Shown here one piece after another: positions 1-8,521 of a stretch of 11,310 nucleotides of DNA; positions within the stretch are counted from its first letter, which is position 1, and each line of letters starts with the position of its first letter. Below the pieces are notes generated by a model. It saw nothing but the letters and a program-made list of their open reading frames with translations, made no database searches and was not told where the DNA came from. The translations under genes and the position numbers were made by a program. This stretch comes from an uncultured Prevotella sp. (GTDB lineage Bacteria; Bacteroidota; Bacteroidia; Bacteroidales; Bacteroidaceae), in assembly GCA_938028745.1 (NCBI GenBank), contig CALIZL010000024.1, positions 1-11,310 on the forward strand, in the 5' to 3' direction.

Positions 1-67
1 ATTAAGACTATATGCATTGCATGATAGGCGTCTACGCATTTAACGGAAGAACCATAAAAAGCCCACA

Positions 68-142
68 CATAATGTTAAAATTTATGCTGAAAAATTGACA
101 AGACTGTGAGCTTGCGAGTTAACTAGTTAACGAGTTGACTAG
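68..142 (+). repeat. Two-part repeat, copy A: 34-bp box plus five 8-bp units
   Basis: Positions 68-101 are a box that recurs at 9939-9972 with 29 of 34 bases identical by hand alignment. It begins CATAATGTTAAAATT and continues through GCTGAAAA to GACAA. From 103 to 142 follow five in-phase 8-bp units (ACTGTGAG, CTTGCGAG, TTAACTAG, TTAACGAG, TTGACTAG), roughly YTNRCNAG. Neighbouring units create the 14-bp perfect palindrome GTTAACTAGTTAAC (118-131). The element lies beyond the operon terminator at 215-278. I see no gene in 1-214. Function is unknown. Confidence 0.75.
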
Positions 143-214
143 GATTATCGTCCACTCTGCAACCAAGCATTTGGCTTAACTCCGAAAAACTAGAATAACA
201 GATTTATGGCATAG

Positions 215-278
215 AAAAGCAAAAGGCGCGCCCCGCAAGTACCCATGCCAAGTGGCAAAATACTTGCTCGGCGCGCCT
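215..278 (-). terminator. Operon terminator with a long GC-rich stem
   Basis: Arms AGGCGCGCC (224-232) and GGCGCGCCT (270-278) pair perfectly. After a 2-nt mismatch, GCAAGTA (235-241) pairs with TACTTGC (261-267), and inside that TGCCA (246-250) can pair with TGGCA (253-257). Read on the minus strand the stem is followed by TTTTGCTTTTC, while the plus strand has no T tract after it. It therefore fits an intrinsic terminator for the minus-strand operon, starting about 39 nt past the last stop codon. The symmetry would also let it form a cruciform. Confidence 0.8.
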
Positions 279-316
279 AAAAACTTAGTGCGCTAATGCC
301 AATAGTGCAGTGCGGA

Positions 317-1384
317 TTAAGGCTTGCGCGTGAGTTTGGGTTTCACAAATACCTCGCCAATGCCGCGAAAAGCACCCATTACGGGTTTAGAGTCGGAGAA
401 ACGGTTCCAGCCATAGGACGAGAACGTTTGTTCGGATGCAATTTTCTGCGCCTCTTTAAAAACGAGATTGCCCTTATCGTCGAAAGTAAGCAACACGCTT
501 TCTTTCGTTCCGTTGATGGCCGTTTCGTGTCCTTTCCTGAAATCGTCGGCCACAATCACGGTGATAAGATACTCGTAAACGCCTGGTTTAACTTCGTTTT
601 TCCCCACTATCTTGCCGTTATTCATGGTGAAACCCTTACCGGGCGTAAAGGCGACTTCCCACGAATACTTGCCTTCAACGATAAAGTTCGCCGTGTTGGC
701 ACCCGTTGCAACGATTCGCACATCGGTGGTTTTCTCTTCCAGTTCCCTATTGGGCAGGCGCATCAAAGCCGTTTGCGTGTACTCGCCTTCAACGTCTGAC
801 AAGGCCGCCTGCACCACTTTAAGCGAGTCGGTAAGCCCAACGGCCTTGGCTGTTACCCAGCCCACGCGTGGTTTTCCCGTGGCATTGGCGGCCAGTTTCA
901 CGTTGATTGCGCCACCTTTGTCCTCCACGGTTATCCAGCTTTCGGTGCCTTGGTAGGTTACAGGCACGTTGGCTGGCGTTGTGAACGACTTCGAGAAAGC
1001 CTCGTCGCCGGTGTAGATGTCTTCGCCAACAGGCAGTCCGAAGGCAACGCCCTCTTGCTGAACATTAAGCATAATCGAGTCGCCTTGTTGGTTCTTTATT
1101 ACCAAAAGGGTGTTTCGCGTTTGCGCACTGGTGTTCGTCTGGGCGGTCAGGGCGATGGTTTCGGCTTTCGTTGCAACGGTTAGCCATGCGTCTTGCGCAT
1201 AGGCTTGTGCCGGTTGTGCGGCCAAAGTCACCTCTTGCGTTCCGCCAAGCACGCCAAATGCGGTTTGTGCCTTTACCACCGATAGCCCTGCGGCATACTC
1301 TGGCAGTTCTTTGTCGCTGCTGCACGCCACGACAAAAGCGGCCAAGGCCGTGGCCAACGATATGGAAATGAACTTGTTCATCAT
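317..1384 (-). CDS. Surface lipoprotein with two BACON-like domains
   Basis: This 355-residue protein has a lipoprotein signal peptide (lysine near the start, hydrophobic stretch, lipobox VVAC with Cys21 as the lipidation site), so it is probably anchored in the outer membrane. Residues about 33-113 and 130-195 each look like a BACON domain: a W-[LI]-T-V motif (AWLTV at 66-70, SWITV at 149-153), a middle Arg turn (R90, R173), and a closing V-x-Q strand (VQQEG, VVQA). BACON domains are immunoglobulin-like folds in Bacteroidetes surface proteins, usually linked to carbohydrate or host-glycoprotein binding. Residues about 197-355 form a further beta-rich domain that I do not recognise. It is the last gene of the operon, 5 bp after its upstream neighbour. 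The start could also be the second Met (1381). No catalytic motif is visible, so a ligand-binding role is likeliest; the ligand is unknown. Confidence 0.8.
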   Translation of the reverse strand: MMNKFISISLATALAAFVVACSSDKELPEYAAGLSVVKAQTAFGVLGGTQEVTLAAQPAQAYAQDAWLTVATKAETIALTAQTNTSAQTRNTLLVIKNQQGDSIMLNVQQEGVAFGLPVGEDIYTGDEAFSKSFTTPANVPVTYQGTESWITVEDKGGAINVKLAANATGKPRVGWVTAKAVGLTDSLKVVQAALSDVEGEYTQTALMRLPNRELEEKTTDVRIVATGANTANFIVEGKYSWEVAFTPGKGFTMNNGKIVGKNEVKPGVYEYLITVIVADDFRKGHETAINGTKESVLLTFDDKGNLVFKEAQKIASEQTFSSYGWNRFSDSKPVMGAFRGIGEVFVKPKLTRKP

Positions 1385-1389
1385 TCTTC

Positions 1390-2667
1390 TTATTTAATTT
1401 TCCTCATGTATTCAATGTTCGGCAACGTGAAAGCGTACACATAATCACCCTTCGGATCGAGTATGGGACTTAGGTCTTCGCCGTAGGCAACGCCAAAGAA
1501 CGAGTCTACTGTGTGGCCCGTTATCTGCCCACTGTCTTCTGCATCGGCCCGTTCTGTATCTCCATTCCACGTGAAATACATGCTACCCTTGCCCTCTCCA
1601 AATATTTTCTTCTCTTTTAGAGATGCAGGTATGAGCACAATTCCAGCCGGATACTTGTAGGTTGGGTCGATAACGGGTTGGCCAGGCAGTTCAATACGTC
1701 CTGTGGCGGGGTCGTAGGTAAGTTGCAATTCATAGCTCACCTTGTCGTAAAGCAAGTGTCCCTTCAAGGTGTTGGCGGCCGTTCCAAGTTCCAAAGTCAG
1801 CGTTATGCGCTTTCTCAGACTTGTTTTGAGTTGCCATTCGCCCACCCAGAAGTCGAGCGTTTTATGGTTCTTTGGCACAAACTGCGCCAGTTTCAGGTCG
1901 TTATCGGTAAGCACCTTGTCGGTTTCGTTCCACGTAAAGTTTTGGTATTGCTTATTGCCGATAACGATAGGTTGGCGAAGTACGATGCCCGTTGCATGGG
2001 TGCAATAGGGCATGTCCCATGTGGTTTTGCCCAAGGTAACAGAAAGTCGGCGCGTAGTGGGGTCGATAGTGCCTTGCGCCAAGGTGTCGTTGCCTTGGAT
2101 AAAATTGTAAGTGTTCACGCTCATTCCGTCTTTAACGGTGATGATGCTCAACATTATTTCCTCCCAATTGGCATCTTTCGGCAAGCGTGTCAGCACCATT
2201 TCGTTCTTCCATTTCCTGCCCCTAAGCACAATGCTGTCTGTTGTTGCGCGCAGAATGGAGAACTCGTAGTCGCCTTGTATGCCGTCGGGATTGCCCAGCC
2301 AAGCCTCTGCCAGGGGATGTATCACCTTATTATATACGTTGAAAGAGAGCATGGGGCCTTGGTCTTTCACCACTTCATAATCCGAAGTGGCCTTCACCTC
2401 AGGGTCCAACACGTCGCCCATGGCGGTAACCTGTCCATCCTTGAACTTCAACAACAGCGTGTAACCGCCGTAGCTATAATTCTTTCCTGCATAGTATTGC
2501 AACATCCAACCACCCTCCGACGACTCTAAAAGCGCGGTATAATCCGCCACGCTTTGGTCTATCCGCTGTGCGGCAGGAAGGTCGAAAGCCGTTTTGTTGT
2601 CGTGCAGACACGCTTGCATCAATAGCGTTAGCACCACAGCCATGAATAGGAAATATGCCTTTTTCAT
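1390..2667 (-). CDS. DUF4302-family lipoprotein
   Basis: From the start chosen here the protein is 425 residues. MKKAYFLFMAVVLTLLMQAC is a canonical lipoprotein signal peptide with Cys20 lipidated, which is why I prefer this Met. An in-frame ATG at 2709 would add 14 charged residues (MKIKNIKEEVNDKQ) and reduce the gap to the upstream gene from 55 to 13 bp, so it cannot be excluded. The N-terminal part has the pattern I associate with DUF4302: an AQRI segment (33-36), GGWMLQYY (52-59), and GGYTLLLKFKDG (67-78). The rest looks beta-rich with no catalytic motif. DUF4302 proteins have no established biochemical function that I know of, but they recur beside SusC/SusD pairs and the Mx1-type metallopeptidase, as here. 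I infer a cell-surface accessory binding protein. Family assignment is from memory of the pattern, not a profile search. Confidence 0.8.
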   Translation of the reverse strand: MKKAYFLFMAVVLTLLMQACLHDNKTAFDLPAAQRIDQSVADYTALLESSEGGWMLQYYAGKNYSYGGYTLLLKFKDGQVTAMGDVLDPEVKATSDYEVVKDQGPMLSFNVYNKVIHPLAEAWLGNPDGIQGDYEFSILRATTDSIVLRGRKWKNEMVLTRLPKDANWEEIMLSIITVKDGMSVNTYNFIQGNDTLAQGTIDPTTRRLSVTLGKTTWDMPYCTHATGIVLRQPIVIGNKQYQNFTWNETDKVLTDNDLKLAQFVPKNHKTLDFWVGEWQLKTSLRKRITLTLELGTAANTLKGHLLYDKVSYELQLTYDPATGRIELPGQPVIDPTYKYPAGIVLIPASLKEKKIFGEGKGSMYFTWNGDTERADAEDSGQITGHTVDSFFGVAYGEDLSPILDPKGDYVYAFTLPNIEYMRKIK

Positions 2668-2722
2668 TTGCTTATCGTTTACTTCTTCTTTAATGTTTTT
2701 AATTTTCATATTTGCCGCCTTG

Positions 2723-3610
2723 TTAGTTCAAGCTGTTCAAATCGAGCGTGGATATTTTCCCACCTCTCCGCAATACGGCGTTGCGCAACAGGTCGATGTC
2801 GGCATTCCAAGAGTTTTTCATATAGTCGCGAACCATCTTCAGTTTCCTGTTGATGGTGCTTGCGCCCTTATTTCCAGCCGCTTTCAAGATGGTGTTCCAT
2901 TCGTCTGGCGTACTGGTTACGTATATGGAGTATAGCTCGGCGATGTCTTCGGCGGGATTTTCCATCGAATAGGGCGACACGAACCCCAGCGCGTATGCCC
3001 GCTTTTCGGGTACGGAAGTCCAGTTGCCGCTTACATAATCGGCGCGCGATATGTTGTCGTACGACTCGTCGTAGGGCTTTTTCTGGTTCAGGATGTGCAT
3101 AAACTCGTGGTGCATGGTGTGGAAATAAAAGGCCGTCATGCTGTGATAGTCTTTCAGCAAGTCGTCGGTAAGGGCGTTCACCTTGCTCAACGTCACCTTA
3201 TATCCGCCTTCGGCACTGCCCACCACCTCTGTTCGGTAGCGCGTATAGCCCGGAATACCCACGGCCACGATGATGCGTGGCACGTTTTCTTTCACGAAAT
3301 CCAGACCAATGGTTTCCGCATAGGGGTCGAACCACATAAACTTGGTGATGATAGCCAGCTTTGCGGTCTTGGCCGAATCGGCTGGCACGAAGTTATAGGC
3401 CTTATCTGTTTCCTCTGTTTTAAGGCGATACTGGAAGTCTATGTTATAAGGCATGGTGTAGTTCTTGTACAACCATTGGTCGAAAGCGTTTCGTTTTTGC
3501 GCCTCGGTAGAGAAAATGGAGTCGCCGCTCAGCTTGCTCTCGCCGCACGACTGCAATATTGCGCCGCAACATAAGCATGCGCTTACAACCAGATATAAAT
3601 ATTTCTTCAT
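2723..3610 (-). CDS. Putative zinc metallopeptidase lipoprotein (Peptidase_Mx1-like)
   Basis: This 295-residue protein starts with a signal peptide ending in AILQSC (Cys22), predicting a lipid-anchored exported protein. It carries a zinc-binding HExxH motif, HEFMH at residues 168-172 (His168 and His172 as ligands, Glu169 as general base). A downstream EDIAE segment (221-225) could supply the third, glutamate ligand, as in gluzincin-type enzymes. This arrangement matches the Bacteroidetes family annotated as putative zinc-binding metallo-peptidase (Mx1), commonly encoded next to SusC/SusD and DUF4302 genes. All catalytic residues seem present, so it is probably active, cleaving peptide bonds in the periplasm or at the surface. 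It sits 13 bp after the SusD-like gene. The substrate is unknown. The adhesin-like neighbours suggest host or microbial proteins as targets, but that is inference. Confidence 0.85.
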   Translation of the reverse strand: MKKYLYLVVSACLCCGAILQSCGESKLSGDSIFSTEAQKRNAFDQWLYKNYTMPYNIDFQYRLKTEETDKAYNFVPADSAKTAKLAIITKFMWFDPYAETIGLDFVKENVPRIIVAVGIPGYTRYRTEVVGSAEGGYKVTLSKVNALTDDLLKDYHSMTAFYFHTMHHEFMHILNQKKPYDESYDNISRADYVSGNWTSVPEKRAYALGFVSPYSMENPAEDIAELYSIYVTSTPDEWNTILKAAGNKGASTINRKLKMVRDYMKNSWNADIDLLRNAVLRRGGKISTLDLNSLN

Positions 3611-3623
3611 GAGCGTATGGTTT

Positions 3624-5195
3624 TTATTTGTTACGGGGATTGGGCGTTATTCCGGCAGAAATAACGTCTTGCGGCAACTGTATGGCCAAGCGTGGGTCGC
3701 CCACTTTCATCGAGTCGGTAACGGCGTTAACCTTCGATTGCACGTCTACTTGCCTGCGATACATCGTTATTCCATAGCGTTTCACATCCTGCAACCTAAA
3801 CCCCTCGTGTATGGTTAGGATGCGTCGCAACTGCAACAGGCACTGCAACAGCGGCTCTTGTGTGGTTTTTTCTATTGCGAAAAGCGGGTTCAGGGCTTTC
3901 TTGGGCGTGGGCTTTGTGGGCGTGTAATACGCCTGCGAGTTGTAGAAGTCCTTAATTTTGTCGAGTGTAAGCTGCACTTTCTTTTTCGAGAAAGCCGTCA
4001 ACTCGGTGTTGATGTCCTTCAAAGCCTCGGCGTATTTGCCCGAAAGGGCGTAGGCCTCGGCACGTTCTAGCAGCGTTTCGTCGGTGTTGAACACGGCGTA
4101 CTCGCTGTAAGGAATGCCGATACCGGCCGTTACGTCGATCACGCGCGGCACGTATGGTATCTTACGCAAGGCGTATTTCGACACGCCATTGTTGTAAGTA
4201 ACGGTGTAGAGCAACTCTGTTCCGCTGTTTCCCCAAGGCCCTGGCGCTTGTAGCGTTTCGTTTTTGCTCAGCATCTCGCCGTGCGCGTACTTACTTCCAG
4301 CCAATACGGGGATGCTTATCACACCCCATTCGGAAGGAACGGGCAACAACAAGATGTTGGCGTTGTTAGATGCTTGTATAAACGCGTTGGGTTGTACGTT
4401 GCCGCTTGGGCCCAGTTGGTTCCACTCGGCCCAATTGCGCAGGATGTCGCCCGGTTGGTCGCCCAGCACCATGTCGGCGTACTTAATGGCCTTATCATAT
4501 TGTTGGGCATAGAGGTAGAAACGTGTGGCGAAAGCGTAGGCGGCCTGCTTGGTGAAGTGGAACTTGGGTCGCGCATACTTGGTTCCAACAAGCGAAATGC
4601 CTTCCACGAGGTCTTTTTCGATGTTGGCGTAAAGTTGTTCAAGCGTTCCACGCTCCATCAAACGGCCCACAACTTGTTCGGGTTCTGTTGGATAAGGCAA
4701 GCCTAAGTTGCTTTGCGCCGTGGTTTTATCGTAAGCTTGGCAAAAAACGGTGCTCAACTGAAACATGGCGAAGGCCCTGCAAAGCAACGCTTCGCCCAGC
4801 TGTGCATCGTAATCGTGGGGGTTGTTCACGCTCTTGATGTGTGCAATGGCCTCGTTGGCCGTGGCCACAGCCGTGTAATGGGCCTCCCAAAGCTGATAAG
4901 GCGTTTCGGCATTGCGCACCTCATCGATGTCTTTCCATTGGTAAGCCTGCTCTTGAAACCTGTCGAACGTGCTCCATGTGCTGTGCATCTGTTCGTCGGT
5001 ATTGTCCGAATACATCTCGGTAAGGTAGGCCGGATGTGCCGAAGGGTAGGCACTAACCAGCAACTGACTAACTTCTGATGGATTTTTGAGGTCCATACGG
5101 CTGTCGGGATACTTGTTCAAGAAGTCGTTACACGATGCTAATGCAAACGAAACGACAGCCATCGACAGACCCGTTATATATTTGTTGACTTTCAT
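3624..5195 (-). CDS. SusD/RagB-family nutrient-binding outer-membrane lipoprotein
   Basis: This 523-residue protein has a lipoprotein signal peptide with lipobox LASC (Cys22), followed by NDFLNKYP, a typical SusD mature start. The helical region at about 95-245 includes the A-x-A-x-R-F-Y-L-Y repeat-like segment (220-229) of the TPR core. Near the C terminus EGFRLQDVKRYG (464-475) matches the E-G-x-R-x-x-D-x-K-R signature of the family, followed by DPRLAIQLPQ (500-509). SusD proteins act as a hinged lid over a SusC barrel, capturing the ligand outside the cell. The gene lies 11 bp after the SusC-like gene, as expected for a pair. Related pairs import glycans (SusCD) or oligopeptides (RagAB of Porphyromonas). 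The peptidase next door favours peptides here, but no ligand can be read from sequence. Confidence 0.95.
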   Translation of the reverse strand: MKVNKYITGLSMAVVSFALASCNDFLNKYPDSRMDLKNPSEVSQLLVSAYPSAHPAYLTEMYSDNTDEQMHSTWSTFDRFQEQAYQWKDIDEVRNAETPYQLWEAHYTAVATANEAIAHIKSVNNPHDYDAQLGEALLCRAFAMFQLSTVFCQAYDKTTAQSNLGLPYPTEPEQVVGRLMERGTLEQLYANIEKDLVEGISLVGTKYARPKFHFTKQAAYAFATRFYLYAQQYDKAIKYADMVLGDQPGDILRNWAEWNQLGPSGNVQPNAFIQASNNANILLLPVPSEWGVISIPVLAGSKYAHGEMLSKNETLQAPGPWGNSGTELLYTVTYNNGVSKYALRKIPYVPRVIDVTAGIGIPYSEYAVFNTDETLLERAEAYALSGKYAEALKDINTELTAFSKKKVQLTLDKIKDFYNSQAYYTPTKPTPKKALNPLFAIEKTTQEPLLQCLLQLRRILTIHEGFRLQDVKRYGITMYRRQVDVQSKVNAVTDSMKVGDPRLAIQLPQDVISAGITPNPRNK

Positions 5196-5206
5196 CTTCG
5201 TAGGGT

Positions 5207-8200
5207 TTAAAGTCCGAGTTTTATTGTTAGTGTGAATTGTTTGGGCATAGGCGAGGCCACACCACCCACGTTATAGAATTCGGGGTCTTGCCCATTCAGT
5301 CGTTTATCGGCGTAGAGCAAGAAGAGGTTTGTGGCTTGCAGTTTCAACGACACGTTCTTCACCATCGCCTTTTGGAACCATTGGGCAGGCAAATCGTAGC
5401 CCAACGACACCTCTTTTAGGCGGATAAAGTCGCCCTTGGCAACGCGAAGACTGGTGTAGTTGTAGGCGTTATAGCCCAAGCGAAGGTTGGTGTTGGCCAT
5501 GTATTGTGCCTTAGAGATGATGCCCGGCACGTTGGTTTGGTCTTCCTCTCCCGGCTTTGTCCACCTGTTTTTAAAGGCGTTGGTCATCGAAACGAGGTCG
5601 TTGTAGCGTGCGCGGAACTTGGGGTCGAGGCGCACAACGTTACCAAAAGCGTAGGTCACAAATACGTTAAGCCTAAATCCGCGATAGGTAAACATGTTGC
5701 CGATAGAGCCTGTATGCAAGGGGTCTGTCGGTCCTTCGTATTTAAGAAAGTCGGTAAGCGTTCGCTCTTGAAAGTTAATGTCGTCGGTTGTTATCATCCC
5801 TTTCTCGTTCAACACCATTGGCATACCCTCATCGTTGAGGCCAACGAAGGGTATGGAGAACAGCGAACGGGCGGGATAACCGCGCTTGGCAAATCCGCTG
5901 CCGCTAACCAAACTCATCACGTTGCCTTGGTTAAAGAGCTTGGTTATCTCGGTGTTGGCGTAGGCATAGATGAAGTTGGTGGTCCAAGAGAAGTGCTTGT
6001 TCTTCAAGTTTACCGACGAAAGGCTCAGTTCAACGCCGTTCGAGTTCATCTCGGCCACGTTGGCAGCGCGGATAATTTGGCCGCCTGTGCCCGCTGTTAC
6101 CATCGGACCGATTTCGTCGAAGTTCCTTCGGGTGTAGAAATCGAAGGTTATGCCCAGGCGGTTGTTCAACAACGAGGCGTCGAAACCCAGGTTAAGCTCG
6201 TTCTTCTTCTCGTAAGTAAGGTTGGCGTTAGCCAATTCGTATATTTCGAGTTGCGGCTCTTGGTCTTCTGCAAAAAGGCGGAAGGGGTTGGATGCCTTGA
6301 TAATGGCCGTAGAATTGCTGTACGAGGCATCGGGAGGTGTACCCGTAAGGCTGTACGATGCACGCAAAGTTAGGCGCGAAAGGGGCGAAAGCTTGCCAAA
6401 CCAGCCCTCTTCGTGCACGTTCCATGCACCCGAAACGTTCCATGTTGGCATCCATCGGGCGTTGGTGTCGCGGCCCATTTGGTTCGAACCTTCGTAGCGA
6501 AGGGTGCCGTTAAACACGTAACGACCCTTATAGCTGTAAGTGGCGTTGCCGTAGAACGCCACGCTACGCGAGTTTGTTGGCGTTATCATATAATAGGTGT
6601 TGCCCCCTTCGACGGCTCGTTTGAAGTATTCGTAAATGTAGAACGGCACCTGACCCGCATCGTAACGCAAGCCCGAACCCTCGAAAGTGTTGCGTTGGCG
6701 TTCGATGCTCTTCACTTCCGTACCTGCAAAAAGGTTCATAATGTGCGTATCTGCAAAGGTATGGTTGTAGTTGGCCGTTGCGCGCAGGTCGTAATCGCTC
6801 ATCCTATTGTCGCCCTTATGGTACAAGCCGCCGTACGGCAACACCGAGAAAGGCATCTTGTAAGGGTTGGATGGGTCGTTGTAAAGGTACTTGTTGGCCT
6901 CGCGGATGATGCCGTTAGACATGGCACGATAGGCCATTGCCTGATTGGAATTGTCCTTCACGTTGTGTTCTTGCGTTGAGGCCATGTACTTAAATGCGCC
7001 CAAGGCCGAGAGTTCAAGTCCCTTTATGGGCTTGTACTTCAACTCTAACTGGAACTTGGCATCAAGAACATTGAGGTCGATGTAGTTGTTGTTCAGCTCG
7101 TTGAAGATGTTGAACGGGGCGAAATTGGCCACGTAATACTCGTTGGGGTCTAACACGCGCGACGTGTTGCTGGCGTAAGAGTAGGGGTTGATGTCGAAGT
7201 CGCGCTTCACTTCGCCGCCAACAACGTCAACATCTTGCCCCAAGGTTCCTGGTGCGCGCTGCTTGCGATAGGCTGCGCTGCCGATGAAGTTGAGCGAAAG
7301 CTTGTCTGAAAGGTGTTGCGTTAAGTTTAAGCTGAGCGTATAGCGGTTAACGTTGCTCTGCTTGTACCATCCCGGATCTAACATGGCACTGAACGAGGCG
7401 TAATAGTTAGAGTTTTGTGTTCCGCCGCTCAAACTTATCGAGTGGTTCTGCATGATGCTGGGCGTAAAAAGCTCGTTAAACCAGTCGGCATTCCTAAACT
7501 CTGCCTGTCGCAAGTAGCGGTTCTTTGCCTCGGTGGTGTTCTCTAGTGCAAAACGGCCCGTGCGCGCATCGTAGCGGTTTATCAATTCGTACATCTTTCC
7601 GTACACGCCATACTCGCTGCCGTTGAGTATTTCAGAGAGGTTGAGCCAGCCTTTGTCGGCCATTTCCCTGTAAATGCCCATCTGCTCTTTCGAGTCGAGG
7701 ATGTCGAAGTTGTTGTACGATGGCACAAGCCTTGTGGTAAATTCGCCCGTATAGCTGATGTGGGCTTGTCCTTGCTTGCCTTTCTTGGTGGTAACAACGA
7801 TAACGCCGGCCATGGCGCGCGCGCCATAGATGGATGTGGCCGAACCGTCTTTCAATATCTGAAAGCTTTCGATGTCGTCGGCGTTAAGTCCGGCGATAGC
7901 CGAAGAGATAAGCGTTTCGGGGTTTCCCGATGCCAAATCGTCAGCTCCCACGTTGGCTGCATCTTCCATGATAACGCCGTCGACCACCCACAGGGGCTTG
8001 CTGCTGCCGTAGATAGAGGTTGCTCCGCGCACGCGTATCTTCGGGGCTGTACCAAACGTTCCGCTCACGTTTTGCACCGAAACGCCTGCCGCCTGCCCTT
8101 CAAGCGAGCGACTGATGTCGGCCACGCCGCTCAATCGGGCTTTCTCGGCATCCACTTTGTCGGTAGCACCGGTAAACAAGCGGCGGTCTGTTCGGGTAAG

Positions 8201-8521
8201 ACCCGTCACCACCACCTCGTTAAGCACCTGGGCGTTGGCTTTTAGCTCAACGTGCATGTTGGCAGTTGCCTTTAACGTCTGTGCCACCATGCCGATGTAG
8301 CTAATGGTTACTTGTGGGTTGGGCACGTCGGTAGTAAGCGAAAACTTACCATCGAAGTCGGTAACAGCCGCCGTTTTGGTGCCTACCACGGTGATGGTGG
8401 CGCCGATAACCGGCTCGTTGTCGCCAGCCGACACCACCGTACCAGAGATTTTAGTTTGTGCTACGGCTGCACTAACGCACAGCAAGAACGTAACCAAACA
8501 CATAAGTAGCTTTTTGTTCAT
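5207..8521 (-). CDS. SusC/RagA-family TonB-dependent outer-membrane transporter
   Basis: This 1104-residue protein has a signal peptide with likely cleavage after AVA (residue 21). Residues about 24-93 form the carboxypeptidase D regulatory-like domain typical of SusC proteins (EPVIGATITVVGT, TDFDGKFSL). EVVVTG (102-107) leads into the plug domain (about 115-245), which contains LEGQAAGVSVQ, IRVRGATSI, PLWVVDGV and the SusC hallmark SIYGARAMAGVIVVTTKKG (230-248). The remaining ~850 residues are the 22-strand beta-barrel, ending in the strand FTLTIKLGL. The full length is typical and intact. Driven by TonB-ExbBD, it should import an oligomeric nutrient delivered by the SusD partner encoded 11 bp downstream. 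It is the first gene of the operon, with a consensus Bacteroidetes promoter and long leader upstream. No extra N-terminal signalling (STN) domain is present, so anti-sigma/sigma control through this protein is unlikely. Confidence 0.97.
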   Translation of the reverse strand: MNKKLLMCLVTFLLCVSAAVAQTKISGTVVSAGDNEPVIGATITVVGTKTAAVTDFDGKFSLTTDVPNPQVTISYIGMVAQTLKATANMHVELKANAQVLNEVVVTGLTRTDRRLFTGATDKVDAEKARLSGVADISRSLEGQAAGVSVQNVSGTFGTAPKIRVRGATSIYGSSKPLWVVDGVIMEDAANVGADDLASGNPETLISSAIAGLNADDIESFQILKDGSATSIYGARAMAGVIVVTTKKGKQGQAHISYTGEFTTRLVPSYNNFDILDSKEQMGIYREMADKGWLNLSEILNGSEYGVYGKMYELINRYDARTGRFALENTTEAKNRYLRQAEFRNADWFNELFTPSIMQNHSISLSGGTQNSNYYASFSAMLDPGWYKQSNVNRYTLSLNLTQHLSDKLSLNFIGSAAYRKQRAPGTLGQDVDVVGGEVKRDFDINPYSYASNTSRVLDPNEYYVANFAPFNIFNELNNNYIDLNVLDAKFQLELKYKPIKGLELSALGAFKYMASTQEHNVKDNSNQAMAYRAMSNGIIREANKYLYNDPSNPYKMPFSVLPYGGLYHKGDNRMSDYDLRATANYNHTFADTHIMNLFAGTEVKSIERQRNTFEGSGLRYDAGQVPFYIYEYFKRAVEGGNTYYMITPTNSRSVAFYGNATYSYKGRYVFNGTLRYEGSNQMGRDTNARWMPTWNVSGAWNVHEEGWFGKLSPLSRLTLRASYSLTGTPPDASYSNSTAIIKASNPFRLFAEDQEPQLEIYELANANLTYEKKNELNLGFDASLLNNRLGITFDFYTRRNFDEIGPMVTAGTGGQIIRAANVAEMNSNGVELSLSSVNLKNKHFSWTTNFIYAYANTEITKLFNQGNVMSLVSGSGFAKRGYPARSLFSIPFVGLNDEGMPMVLNEKGMITTDDINFQERTLTDFLKYEGPTDPLHTGSIGNMFTYRGFRLNVFVTYAFGNVVRLDPKFRARYNDLVSMTNAFKNRWTKPGEEDQTNVPGIISKAQYMANTNLRLGYNAYNYTSLRVAKGDFIRLKEVSLGYDLPAQWFQKAMVKNVSLKLQATNLFLLYADKRLNGQDPEFYNVGGVASPMPKQFTLTIKLGL

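Noticed and set aside
12..22. Odd palindrome ATGCA-T-TGCAT near the left edge
   Set aside because: It is short and isolated, with no promoter or gene beside it, so probably chance.
1678..2529. Plus-strand open frame of 283 codons opposite the DUF4302 gene
   Set aside because: It is antisense to a lipoprotein gene with a clear signal peptide and operon position; it looks like a codon-usage artefact.
5504..6373. Plus-strand open frame of 289 codons opposite the SusC-like gene
   Set aside because: It lies wholly inside the SusC barrel coding region, and its translation has no signal peptide or domain.
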